A stretch of DNA of 60,740 bases from the NCBI GenBank assembly GCA_021816925.1, contig JAKAWQ010000015.1, forward strand, positions 1 through 60,740, given 5' to 3'. This DNA comes from Pseudomonadota bacterium. GTDB lineage: Bacteria > Pseudomonadota > Alphaproteobacteria > Acetobacterales > Acetobacteraceae. The notes beneath the pieces were generated by a model. That model was not told where the DNA came from. It made no database searches and was given only the letters and a program-made list of their open reading frames with translations. Below are positions 29,711-38,070 of this stretch, one piece after another (the stretch's first letter is position 1; each line of letters begins with the position of its first letter). A program made the position numbers and the translations under genes.

Positions 29711-30205
29711 GTGCACGGGAACGAGAGAGCCGAAGCCGAACCTTCGGCGCCGGGCAAGGAAATCGCCGCAGCCGCTCGCCGGCTCGTCCCCGTTGACGCG
29801 CTCCCCGCGCCGCCGGTCACCTCGCCAACACGTTTCGCGCGCCGGCTTGCTGCTTGGTTGCTGAACGGGGCGTGCGCCTGGCTTACGCTCAAGCCCGGCA
29901 GCCGGCCACGCCGCGCGGGTCGGCGAATCCTGACCGATCTCGCCGAGCATCTCGCCGGGCACCGTCGGTTCGCCGATTTCGCAAGGCTCGTTCTGGCGCA
30001 CTTTCCGCGCCTCCGGGACCGCCTGCGTACCGCCCTTCGCAACGAACGCGCAAGGCGGCTTCGATATGACGCCCAGAGTACCATTGCACCTTCGCGGAAC
30101 GCCCGTGACGTCGATCTGAGGAAAGAACCAGAAGGCGTCCGTGATCTTTATGAGAGACTCTTGAACGCGAGGAGCTGGCGCAACAGGGAGATTCGCAACG
30201 TATGA
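29711..30205 (+). CDS. Unknown protein translationally coupled to the glycosyltransferase
   Basis: This frame of about 164 residues ends in ATGA overlap with the large glycosyltransferase, which argues that it is translated. The start is uncertain; GTG at 29711 is the first good choice after the GST stop. The N-terminus is polar (VHGNERAEAEPSAPGKEIAA), then a short hydrophobic helix (RRLAAWLLNGACAWLTL) and a basic amphipathic region (HRRFADFARLVLAHFPRL). I do not recognise a family. A role in glycan assembly or in anchoring the transferase is inference from coupling alone. Confidence 0.5.
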   Translation: MHGNERAEAEPSAPGKEIAAAARRLVPVDALPAPPVTSPTRFARRLAAWLLNGACAWLTLKPGSRPRRAGRRILTDLAEHLAGHRRFADFARLVLAHFPRLRDRLRTALRNERARRLRYDAQSTIAPSRNARDVDLRKEPEGVRDLYERLLNARSWRNREIRNV

Positions 30206-33200
30206 GGCTGGTGATCGACCTGCAGGCCGCGCAAGGAACCAACAAGGACAGAGGGATCGGCCGCTATTCGTTGGCGCTCACCGAGGCCCTGCTGCGCCAG
30301 GCCGCCACGCACGAGGTCTGGATCGCTCTCAACGATGCGTTTCCGGACACGATCGAGCCGCTCCGCGCCGCCTTCGACACACTCCTCCCGCAGCATCGCA
30401 TCGTCGTCTGGAAGACGCCGCTGCCGACCGCCGCCAGCAACCCGGCGAATGACTGGCGGCGGGCGGCAGGCGAAATTCTTCGCGAGGCGTTCCTTGCAAG
30501 CCTTGAGCCCGAAATCGTGTTTGTGCCCAGCCTTTTCGAAGGAATCGTGGATGATGCCGTCACCTCAATCGGTCGCACCACGGATGGCTCCACGGCGGGC
30601 GTCACGATTTACGACCTGATCCCCTTCGCTTTCCGCACCCTTTATCTCACCGACCCGCTGGTCGATGCGGCCTATCAGCGTAAGCTCGCCAGCCTTCGGC
30701 GAGCCGGTCTCTGGCTCCCGATTTCCGAGTGGTCTCGCCGTGAGGCGATCGATCTGCTCGACCTTCCTCGGCACAGGACCGTCGTTGTTCCCGCCGCCGC
30801 GGACTCGCGGTTCCGTCCGACGCCGCTTGCCGACGGAGCGGCCAACGCGATCCGGCGGCGCTTCGGGATCACTCGGCCGTTCGTAATGTACACAGGCGGC
30901 CTAGATCACCGCAAGAACATCGAGGGCCTGATCGGTGCCTATGCGCGGCTGCCCGAGCCGATCCGCGCGGGTCACCAGCTGGTCGTCGTTTGTTCGGCCG
31001 ATGCAGATGGCAGGGCTGCCGTGCGGCGCCACGCCGCGCGTGCAGGCGTTTCGCAGGACGAGCTCGTTCTCACCGGCTTCGCGCCCGACGACGAGCTGGT
31101 GGCCCTTTACAATCTTTGCCGGGCGTTCTGCTTTCCCTCGTTTGCCGAAGGATTTGGACTTCCCGCGCTCGAGGCCATGCAGTGCGGCGCGCCGACGATC
31201 GGCGCGGATGCCACGAGCATTCCCGAAGTCATTGGCCGGGCAGACGCACTGTTCAACCCGCGCGACGAAGACGACATGGCTGCCCGGCTGCAACAGGTAC
31301 TGACGGACGAGGAATATCGGCGAAATCTTATCGGGCATGGACTCCGGCAGGCGCGCAAATACAGCTGGCGCGAAAGCGCTGCCCGCGCCTGGGCTGCGTT
31401 CGAAATGCTGCGGAGCGAGTTGACCCGACCGCGGCCCGACCTCGCGCGGCGGCGCCCGCGTCTGGCCTGCGTGTCGCCCCTGCCGCCGGAACGAAGCGGT
31501 ATCGCCGATTACACTGCCGAGTTGTTGCCCGAGCTTGCCCGTCACTACGACATCGATGTCATCGCGGATTGCCCGCCGGTGGCGGACTCCTGGGTCAGCG
31601 CCAACTGCCCGACGCGCGACATCGCGTGGTTTGACCGGAACGCTCACATTTACGACCGCATTCTCTACCACTTCGGAAATTCGGTCTTTCATCGCCACAT
31701 GTTCGACCTCCTCCGCCGCCACCCCGGACTCATCGTGCTGCACGACCTCTATCTGAGCGGCGTCATCGCGCATATGGACCGCCACGACGGCCGCAATGGG
31801 TACTGGAGCCGCTCGCTGTACCAGTCCCACGGCTACCAGGCGATCCGGGAGCTCCATCGTGCCGGAGACGCCACGGATATTATCTGGAAGTATCCTGCCA
31901 ATGTTCCGGTGCTGCAGAACGCGCTCGGCATCATCGTTCATAGCGAGTCCGCGCGCATCTTGGCGGCGCAACACTACGGTCGCGATTTCGTCGCCGACTG
32001 GGTGGTGGTTCCCCAGTTGCGCCGTCCGCCGCGGGAATCCGACCACCAGGCGGCACGCGCGGCGCTTGGCTTCGCCGATCACGAGTTCGTCGTCTGCTCG
32101 TTCGGCCGCATGTCCCCGGTGAAGCTCAGTCACCGTCTGCTCGAGGCCTGGTTGCCGAGTGCGCTTGCTCGGGATCCCGACTGTTGTCTCGTCTTCGTCG
32201 GCGAGGATCCGGACGGCGGATACGCCGACCATCTCCGCCGCATGATCGCCCGTTCGTCCGCCGCCGCACGCATTCGCATGACCGGCTTCGTCCCGTCGGA
32301 TGTCTATCGGCAATATCTTGCCGCTGCGGATGCGGCAATTCAGCTGCGGTCCCTCTCACGCGGCGAAACGTCGCGCGCAATCCTCGATTGCATGGCCAAT
32401 TCCCTGCCGACGATCGCCAACGCTCATGGTTCCCTCGCCGAGTTGCCGAGGGACTGCGTACTGGTGCTCCCGGACCATTTCAGCGACCAGGACCTGGTCT
32501 CGGCAATCGAGGGGATCCGTGCCGACCCCGGATTTCGCAAGTTGCTCGGGGCAAGCGCGCGAACCTACGTCCGGGAGCGTCACTCGCCGCGGTTCGTCGC
32601 GGACCGCTATCACAGCGCCATCGAGAAATTCTCGACGCTTGGCCGCGAGGCCGCGAAGGCCCGGACCCTTGCCGCTCTCCTCGACGTTGATCCCGCGCCC
32701 GCGAGCGAACGTGAATGGCTCGCCGCGGCCCGGGCGTTGCATCGGAACATTCCGCCTCGCCGTGCACAACGCCAACTTCTCGTCGATGTCTCGGAGCTCG
32801 TTCAGAGGGACGTCGGAACCGGTATCCAGCGGGTCGTCCGCCGCATTCTGGGCGAGCTCCTGGCAAACCCGCCTCCCGGGTATCGGGTTGAACCCGTGTA
32901 CGCGACCGAGGAAAGCCTCGGTTACCGTTACGCCCGCGCGTTCACCTTGCAACTCCTCGGCTGCTCCGGTGATTCGTTGTCGGATGCACCCCTCGACGCC
33001 CGGCAAGGCGACCTCTTTCTCGGCCTCGATCTGCAGCCTCAGATCGTGCGGCGTCAGGCAGAGAGCTACGCCGAGATGCGGAGGATCGGCGTCGAAATCC
33101 AATTCGTCGTCTACGATCTTCTGCCGATCCTGATGCCTCGGTTCTATGCGGAAGGAGCCGCAGAGATACACACACGCTGGCTTTCCACTGCTGCCGCCTA

Positions 33201-33999
33201 CGCGGACGGCTTGATCTGCATCTCCCGCTCTGTCGCCGGTGAGGTGATCCAGTGGCTGAACGGGGCGGGCCTAAGGCGCACCCGCCAACTGCTGATCGGA
33301 TGGGTCCATCTCGGGGCGGATGTCGAAACATCCATGCACACGCGCCGTCTGCCCGGACCCTCCAACGACCGGCTGGCACCGCTCGCCACCGCGCCGAGCT
33401 TCCTCATGGTCGGAACGGTCGAGCCGAGAAAAGGCCATTCACAGGCCCTGGACGCCTTCGAGCGCCTTTGGGCTCGGGGCGTCAACGTCAACCTCGTGAT
33501 CGTCGGAAGAGAGGGCTGGATGGTCGGAAAATTGACCACACGGCTCCGTGCCCATCGGGAGCGGGATCGGCGGCTATTCTGGCTTGAACGCATCAGCGAC
33601 GAATCCCTCGAGAAGATCTATGCAAACTGCTCATGCCTCCTCGCCACCTCGGAAGGAGAGGGCTTCGGTCTCCCGCTCATCGAGGCCGCGCGCCACGGGC
33701 TCGCGATTCTTGCGCGTGACATTCCCGTTTTTCGCGAAGTGGCCGGCGACCACGCGCGCTATTTCCGTGCCGGTACGCCAGAGGCGCTCGCTCGAGCCGT
33801 TCAGGACTGGCTCGCCGCCTTTGCTGCCGGTGCGCATGAGAAATCGGATCGGATGCCTTGGTTCACCTGGGCCGAGAGCAGCGAGCGCCTCAAGAGCCTC
33901 CTTCTCGGCAACGGCTGGTACGCACGATGGCCCGCTGGCGCGGCATCGGTGCGCACGCCTGCGGGTAACGTGGCGGCCGCCGCTACCTCTTCGCCGTGA
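30202..33999 (+). CDS. Three-domain GT4-type glycosyltransferase
   Basis: This is a 1265-residue protein with three glycosyltransferase units in a row. Domain 1 (about 1-405) starts MRLVIDLQAAQGTNKDRGIG, with RKNIEGLIGAY and FAEGFGLPALEAMQCGAP as the EX7E-type nucleotide-sugar site. Domain 2 (about 410-835) has PLPPERSGIADYTAELLPEL and a divergent site (LSRGETSRAILDCMANSLP). Domain 3 (about 850-1265) has DVGTGIQRVVRRILGELL, VGTVEPRKGH and SEGEGFGLPLIEAARHG. Such fused transferases build repeating units of O-antigen or other cell-surface glycan, often adding several sugars. Domain 2 lacks the second clear Glu and could be structural. Downstream glycan genes are broken. Confidence 0.88.
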   Translation: MRLVIDLQAAQGTNKDRGIGRYSLALTEALLRQAATHEVWIALNDAFPDTIEPLRAAFDTLLPQHRIVVWKTPLPTAASNPANDWRRAAGEILREAFLASLEPEIVFVPSLFEGIVDDAVTSIGRTTDGSTAGVTIYDLIPFAFRTLYLTDPLVDAAYQRKLASLRRAGLWLPISEWSRREAIDLLDLPRHRTVVVPAAADSRFRPTPLADGAANAIRRRFGITRPFVMYTGGLDHRKNIEGLIGAYARLPEPIRAGHQLVVVCSADADGRAAVRRHAARAGVSQDELVLTGFAPDDELVALYNLCRAFCFPSFAEGFGLPALEAMQCGAPTIGADATSIPEVIGRADALFNPRDEDDMAARLQQVLTDEEYRRNLIGHGLRQARKYSWRESAARAWAAFEMLRSELTRPRPDLARRRPRLACVSPLPPERSGIADYTAELLPELARHYDIDVIADCPPVADSWVSANCPTRDIAWFDRNAHIYDRILYHFGNSVFHRHMFDLLRRHPGLIVLHDLYLSGVIAHMDRHDGRNGYWSRSLYQSHGYQAIRELHRAGDATDIIWKYPANVPVLQNALGIIVHSESARILAAQHYGRDFVADWVVVPQLRRPPRESDHQAARAALGFADHEFVVCSFGRMSPVKLSHRLLEAWLPSALARDPDCCLVFVGEDPDGGYADHLRRMIARSSAAARIRMTGFVPSDVYRQYLAAADAAIQLRSLSRGETSRAILDCMANSLPTIANAHGSLAELPRDCVLVLPDHFSDQDLVSAIEGIRADPGFRKLLGASARTYVRERHSPRFVADRYHSAIEKFSTLGREAAKARTLAALLDVDPAPASEREWLAAARALHRNIPPRRAQRQLLVDVSELVQRDVGTGIQRVVRRILGELLANPPPGYRVEPVYATEESLGYRYARAFTLQLLGCSGDSLSDAPLDARQGDLFLGLDLQPQIVRRQAESYAEMRRIGVEIQFVVYDLLPILMPRFYAEGAAEIHTRWLSTAAAYADGLICISRSVAGEVIQWLNGAGLRRTRQLLIGWVHLGADVETSMHTRRLPGPSNDRLAPLATAPSFLMVGTVEPRKGHSQALDAFERLWARGVNVNLVIVGREGWMVGKLTTRLRAHRERDRRLFWLERISDESLEKIYANCSCLLATSEGEGFGLPLIEAARHGLAILARDIPVFREVAGDHARYFRAGTPEALARAVQDWLAAFAAGAHEKSDRMPWFTWAESSERLKSLLLGNGWYARWPAGAASVRTPAGNVAAAATSSP

Positions 34000-34209
34000 T
34001 CGCCAGCGTTTCGAGGCCAAGTCCCAGATGCCGCCGGTCATCGCCCATTTTCGATCGATCGGACGCGCCGGCCGCACAATCCGAAAGCGTACCCGCGGCT
34101 CCCGTCCGACCAGGAACGCCGCCGCTCCATACGATGCCAGCAGAACAACAACGAACAGCCCAAGGCAAACGCTCGCCGCGAACTGAAGCGCAACGAACAG
34201 AACACGCAC
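33983..34209 (-). pseudogene. Possible frameshifted fragment of a minus-strand membrane-anchored gene
   Basis: On the minus strand a hydrophobic segment (VRVLFVALQFAASVCLG then FVVVLLASYGAAAFLVG) is followed by basic residues, and after a shift of frame by KMGDDRRHLGLGLETLAIT with a stop. Both parts look protein-like, and they meet the glycosyltransferase fragment at about 34205. This suggests a junction between two broken genes. I cannot name the family, though the last part resembles the end of some SAM-dependent methyltransferases. The evidence is weak. Confidence 0.25.
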
Positions 34210-34630
34210 CGCGCTCGCCTCGCTCGTTCCACCCGCCGTCACCGACCTTCCCATCTTCGAGGAGGTCGAGGCGGCGGCCCGGTTCGCCGCCGCCGATCCC
34301 GCCGGCCTCGCGCGCGAGACCGCTGCCCTCCTGCGTGACGCTAAACGCCGCCAGGTCCTGCGGGCCGCCGCGGCGGAATGGCTCGGCCGGCGCAACTGGG
34401 CCCGCACCGGGGAACGCCTGAGCGGGATGATCCGGGGCCTCGTTGCCGAACAATTCATACGCTCGCGGCTAGCCGCATCTCTCACCGAATCAGGTGCATT
34501 GGGGCGTGGATTCTGCGAGAATCGTGTTGCGGACACGGTTGGATTGGAGATAACAAACGCGATTTCTCCTCCGGTTGCTGAGCAGCAAGAATTTCTCCGA
34601 ATCCCGGTGCGAGTTTCCCGGTGTTACTGA
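34187..34630 (+). pseudogene. C-terminal remnant of a GT4-type glycosyltransferase
   Basis: The frame open from 34187 reads RTALASLVPPAVTDLPIFEE, then EAAARFAAADPAGLARE and AAAAEWLGRRNWARTGERL. That is the usual end of a group 1 glycosyltransferase: the second half of the nucleotide-sugar site, then the C-terminal helix. The N-terminal two thirds are missing, and no start codon or ribosome-binding site precedes it. The part after about 34490 no longer resembles the family. It is probably a relic of a longer glycan cluster. Confidence 0.6.
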
Positions 34631-34688
34631 AATCTGGCTTTCAGGCCCGTCCACGTTTCCCGAAACGACGTCCCGAGGGCCCGGCCGT

Positions 34689-36200
34689 TCAGTTTCCGAG
34701 ACACCGATCGGGCTCGATCTGGAAGGGCAGCAGGCGCTCGAGCGTCTCGCTCATCTCATAGACGCTGGCGATGGCGAGCGAATGATCGAACGGCATGCGT
34801 TCCCGCTCGGCCCGGCGGCGCAAGGCCTCGTGATGTATCTCCATGACCTCGGCAGGAATTGGAACATCGCCCGGATCGAGGATCCGGATGTAGCCTTCGG
34901 CATCCCGGGCAGGCATCACTCGGCTCTTGACCTGTCGGTTGGGAGACCACGGGATGTCGAGGACACCGCTCTCAAAGGCCCGAATAGCCCCGACGGCGGG
35001 GTCCCCGTCGCCGATGTCGAGGACCCTATCCACGATCGGGCGCACTTCGCGAGCAATTAGTGCCTTCTCGCGCTCGTATTCTGGAAGTCCGTCGAGGCGG
35101 ATGCCGCGCGCCATGTAAATCGCCATCCGGGTCATCCGGAGCGCCTCGGCGTTCGCCTTGGGCGTCGGGATGCCGATCGCCTCATGCGTCGACTTGGTGG
35201 TCACGCTTACGGCACCGCCCACGGCGGCAAGCGTGCCCCCATGTGCAATGAGCGCCGAACACTGCGCCTCATCATGCGGCCACGCGCCCATCCAGTGAAG
35301 CGATGTCACGGGCGTAAAGACGTCGGGGTGGCCGAATTTCCGAAGATACTCCTGGCAAAGCTCACCGCAGGCGGCGATTGCTGCCGCGTCCTGGACCAGG
35401 TGAAGGCACTGGCCGAGCTCAAGGCCGTAGTTGCGCACTCCCTGCGCGGCGGCGAGCAGCGTGTCCAGAATGCAAGTGACGATGGCGATCGAGGGCGGAA
35501 TATTCGTGCCCGTCAGGAACCCCGGCTGGCGCCGGTGCAGTTCAACCCCCTTCTCGGCGTAAAGGGCGGTCAGCCTGTCCAAATACTGATAATTGCGGAT
35601 GCCCTCGGCGATTGAAAGTTCTTTCGTATACGAAACCGTATACGCGATGCCAGAACCGAGGTAGCCGGTATACCCCGCCGCCAGGGCGATCTCCGCAGTG
35701 AGGCGAGGCATCGCGGTACCAGAGAGGACGATGTTTGGCCGATTGCTTGCCTCGACCAGCTTGCGGCAGCCGGGAACGCCGGCGTTGACGATCGGAAAAC
35801 CGTTGAGCATGGAGCGCCCGACGGTTTCAGACTCTGCCATGCCTTTGGCGGCTTCGCCGAAGCGCTCGTTGCGTGTGTAGCTGTCGGTAGTGGTCGGAAC
35901 GATGTCCGCGAGGCCCTCGGCTTCTAGCGCCTGCATCAGCTCGATCTGCATAGCGAAAGTGCCGAAGCCACCGCGCGGCTGCGTCAGGCACATTCTCTTC
36001 TGCGCTGCCAGCCGCATTGCCGAGGCGAGGCTCTTGTGAGCCGGCATTAATTTGTGATAGGCGACGGCTTCGTCGATATCGACGCCAGCGCCGGTCGGCC
36101 AGCGCGTAAGATTCTCTCTTCGCAGGATCGCGAATTCGTCCCAGGGAATCGGCCCACCGCTCAACTCCGGCTGGCTTTTACGCTGCAGTGCTACTGCCAC
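34689..36200 (-). CDS. glmE: Glutamate-mutase-type B12-dependent mutase, catalytic (epsilon) subunit, altered substrate pocket
   Basis: This is the TIM-barrel subunit of an adenosylcobalamin-dependent carbon-skeleton mutase. The start is taken as GTG at 36200, with GGAG upstream and a 23-base overlap with glmL; the product is 503 residues, close to the usual 483. It aligns without gaps to clostridial GlmE as I remember it, with an offset of 10. The Arg66 and Arg100 equivalents (R76 in TQPRGG, R110 in YTRNERF), Tyr177/Tyr181 (GIAYTVSYTK) and Lys326/Glu330 (TKSTHEAIGIP) are kept. The Arg149-His150 equivalents are L159-S160 (IVLSGTAMPR), Glu171 is L181 and His291 is Leu. Chemistry is probably retained on a substrate other than glutamate. 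Confidence 0.85.
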   Translation of the reverse strand: MAVALQRKSQPELSGGPIPWDEFAILRRENLTRWPTGAGVDIDEAVAYHKLMPAHKSLASAMRLAAQKRMCLTQPRGGFGTFAMQIELMQALEAEGLADIVPTTTDSYTRNERFGEAAKGMAESETVGRSMLNGFPIVNAGVPGCRKLVEASNRPNIVLSGTAMPRLTAEIALAAGYTGYLGSGIAYTVSYTKELSIAEGIRNYQYLDRLTALYAEKGVELHRRQPGFLTGTNIPPSIAIVTCILDTLLAAAQGVRNYGLELGQCLHLVQDAAAIAACGELCQEYLRKFGHPDVFTPVTSLHWMGAWPHDEAQCSALIAHGGTLAAVGGAVSVTTKSTHEAIGIPTPKANAEALRMTRMAIYMARGIRLDGLPEYEREKALIAREVRPIVDRVLDIGDGDPAVGAIRAFESGVLDIPWSPNRQVKSRVMPARDAEGYIRILDPGDVPIPAEVMEIHHEALRRRAERERMPFDHSLAIASVYEMSETLERLLPFQIEPDRCLGN

Positions 36201-37611
36201 CGGTAAAGCTCCGCGCAATTGAATGAAGGTGAGAGGTCGCAAGCGCCATGGCCACCTCCGGCTCGCGCTCGGCGAGAAGGCCCACGGCATAAAGCACATA
36301 GCCGCGATCGATGAGGATCCGCGGCTGCGCCGGTCTCAGCGATTGCGGCTCGGCAGGGTCCGAAAGAGCCGCCTTCAGGATTGGCAGTGGGTCAGCCGCA
36401 TGGACCAGTGGACCGCCGGTGCCGATCAGCGTCGTGACGCCGCTCAGATCCTTGCCGCGCTGCATCACCCTCGGCCCGGTCGCGGTATAGACGGTCTCGA
36501 CCGTGCCTGCGTGGCGGCGCACCGCAAGGCCAATCGCAGCGCTCGCCAGCGCCTGATCGAGCATGGCTTCCTCAAGCGTTGCCGGGACGCGCTCGACATC
36601 GGCGGCAAGCGCCCTCAGGAGCGCAGTGACGCGCGGCTCGGAGAGGCCGGCCGTCGCCGCGATCGCCGACAAAGTGGCGACTTCGGCTATCGCAGCCGCG
36701 TTGTGGCGCATGCCGAGATCGCCCTCGACCGTCCGCTTGGCAAAAGGTTCCGGAAGACCGTGCAGGAGAATGTCAGGCCGCGCGGGTGCCCCGGTGCAGA
36801 TCGAGTGGACATCGGTTGTCGCACCCCCGACGTCGACGACGATGAGATCGCCGAGACCCGGGCGCTTAGCCGTGCCCCTTGCCAGGAGACGGGCCCCCTC
36901 GAGCACCGCGGCTGGGGTCGGCATCAACACGGCGTCGAACATCGCCGCCGCCCGGTCGATCCCTTTGGCATGAACGATGCGCTCCATGAACACGTGGCGG
37001 ATGGCCGAGCGTGCCGGGTCGATGTTGAGCAGGTTGAGCTCGGGCATGACGTTATCGGCAACACGGACCTCTTTGCCGGTCGCGGCAAACCTGTCTTCAG
37101 CCTCCTCTACGGCCGTCCGATTGCCGGCCAGAACAATCGGGCAGGCAAGCTCGCTCGCGCTCAGCATAGTCGCATTTTGGAGGATTACCTCGGCATTGCC
37201 GCCGTCGGTGCCGCCGCAGAGCAGGAGGATATCGGGTCGCAGCCCCAGGATCGCCTCGATGTCCGACCGCGTCAGGCGGTAGGCGAAGGTACCGACGAGC
37301 TTGGCACCGGCGCCCAGTGCGGCGCGGCGGGCGGCCTCGGCCGTTAGGTCCTTGACTAGGCCCACCGTCACCATCCTGAGACCCCCGGCGGCGCTGCTCG
37401 ATGCCAAGCGGTGACGGAAGCAGGGCAGGCCACCCAGCTTGCGCGCCAAGTCGTCAAGGGCCGCTTTGAGGCCAAGCGTCACATCGCTTGTCACGGTTGA
37501 CGGCCCCTGACTGCTGCCCACAATCCGCCCGGCATCGAGGTCCACGGCCCGGAGCTTGGTGAAGGTACTGCCAAAGTCGATGAGGAGCGCAAGCGAACCG
37601 GAGTTCGTCAT
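36178..37611 (-). CDS. glmL: MutL/GlmL-family reactivating factor for the B12 mutase
   Basis: This is a 477-residue ASKHA-fold ATPase of the MutL family, found with glutamate and related mutases and thought to reactivate the enzyme by exchanging damaged cobalamin. It starts MTNSGSLALLIDFGSTFTKL and shows DILLLCGGTDGGN, the NVMPELNLLNIDPAR segment and LIVVDVGGATTDVHS as nucleotide-binding marks. It overlaps glmS by ATGA and glmE by 23 bases, the usual S-L-E order. A single substrate-independent chaperone role fits its normal sequence even though the catalytic subunit is altered. Confidence 0.9.
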   Translation of the reverse strand: MTNSGSLALLIDFGSTFTKLRAVDLDAGRIVGSSQGPSTVTSDVTLGLKAALDDLARKLGGLPCFRHRLASSSAAGGLRMVTVGLVKDLTAEAARRAALGAGAKLVGTFAYRLTRSDIEAILGLRPDILLLCGGTDGGNAEVILQNATMLSASELACPIVLAGNRTAVEEAEDRFAATGKEVRVADNVMPELNLLNIDPARSAIRHVFMERIVHAKGIDRAAAMFDAVLMPTPAAVLEGARLLARGTAKRPGLGDLIVVDVGGATTDVHSICTGAPARPDILLHGLPEPFAKRTVEGDLGMRHNAAAIAEVATLSAIAATAGLSEPRVTALLRALAADVERVPATLEEAMLDQALASAAIGLAVRRHAGTVETVYTATGPRVMQRGKDLSGVTTLIGTGGPLVHAADPLPILKAALSDPAEPQSLRPAQPRILIDRGYVLYAVGLLAEREPEVAMALATSHLHSIARSFTGGSSTAA

Positions 37612-38069
37612 GGCAGGGCAATCCTAGCCCCCGCGGCACGTGCCGCAAAATCGCGATCGAGGGCGGCGATCACGTCTTCCGGTCGGGTTCCCGGCGGGAA
37701 AGCGCGGTCAAAGCCCATATCGAGGAAGCGCCGCTCAACGTCAGGCCAGGGCTGCTTGCCCACCACGAGGTTGCCGCCGACATAGAGCAGGATCTCGTCG
37801 ATCCCGGCCTCGACGCAGAGGTCTCGAAAGCCGCGACAGTCGAGTTCCCCCTGCCCGTAAAGCGAGGAGACGAGAATGGCGTCCGCCGCGGTCTCGATTG
37901 CGCCCTCGATGAACTCTCGCGCCGGTGTGAGCGCACCGAGCGACGCAACCCTGTATCCCGCCTTCTCAAGCGCAAGCGACAGAACCCGATTGCCAACAAT
38001 ATGGGTGTCAGAACCGATCACTCCCGTGAGCAGCATCCTTGCGCTACGCGCCGCCTGTTCCGGCGTCAT
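37608..38069 (-). CDS. glmS: Cobalamin-binding (sigma) subunit of the glutamate-mutase-type enzyme
   Basis: This is a 153-residue B12-binding subunit. The start MTPEQAARSARMLLTG is chosen. The base-off/His-on motif D-x-H-x-x-G is VIGSDTHIVGNRVL, followed by SSLYGQGELDCRG and ILLYVGGNLVVGKQ with WPDVERRFLDMGFDR. These are very close to clostridial MutS, so the cobalamin site is intact. It is the second gene of the cluster, right after the MLE-type enzyme and overlapping glmL. No B12 riboswitch was seen ahead of the operon. Confidence 0.93.
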   Translation of the reverse strand: MTPEQAARSARMLLTGVIGSDTHIVGNRVLSLALEKAGYRVASLGALTPAREFIEGAIETAADAILVSSLYGQGELDCRGFRDLCVEAGIDEILLYVGGNLVVGKQPWPDVERRFLDMGFDRAFPPGTRPEDVIAALDRDFAARAAGARIALP

Positions 38070-38070
38070 G

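Noticed and set aside
34689-38069. Ordinary glutamate mutase of glutamate fermentation
   Set aside because: Three substrate-binding residues are changed and methylaspartate ammonia-lyase is not present; the automatic name would mislead.
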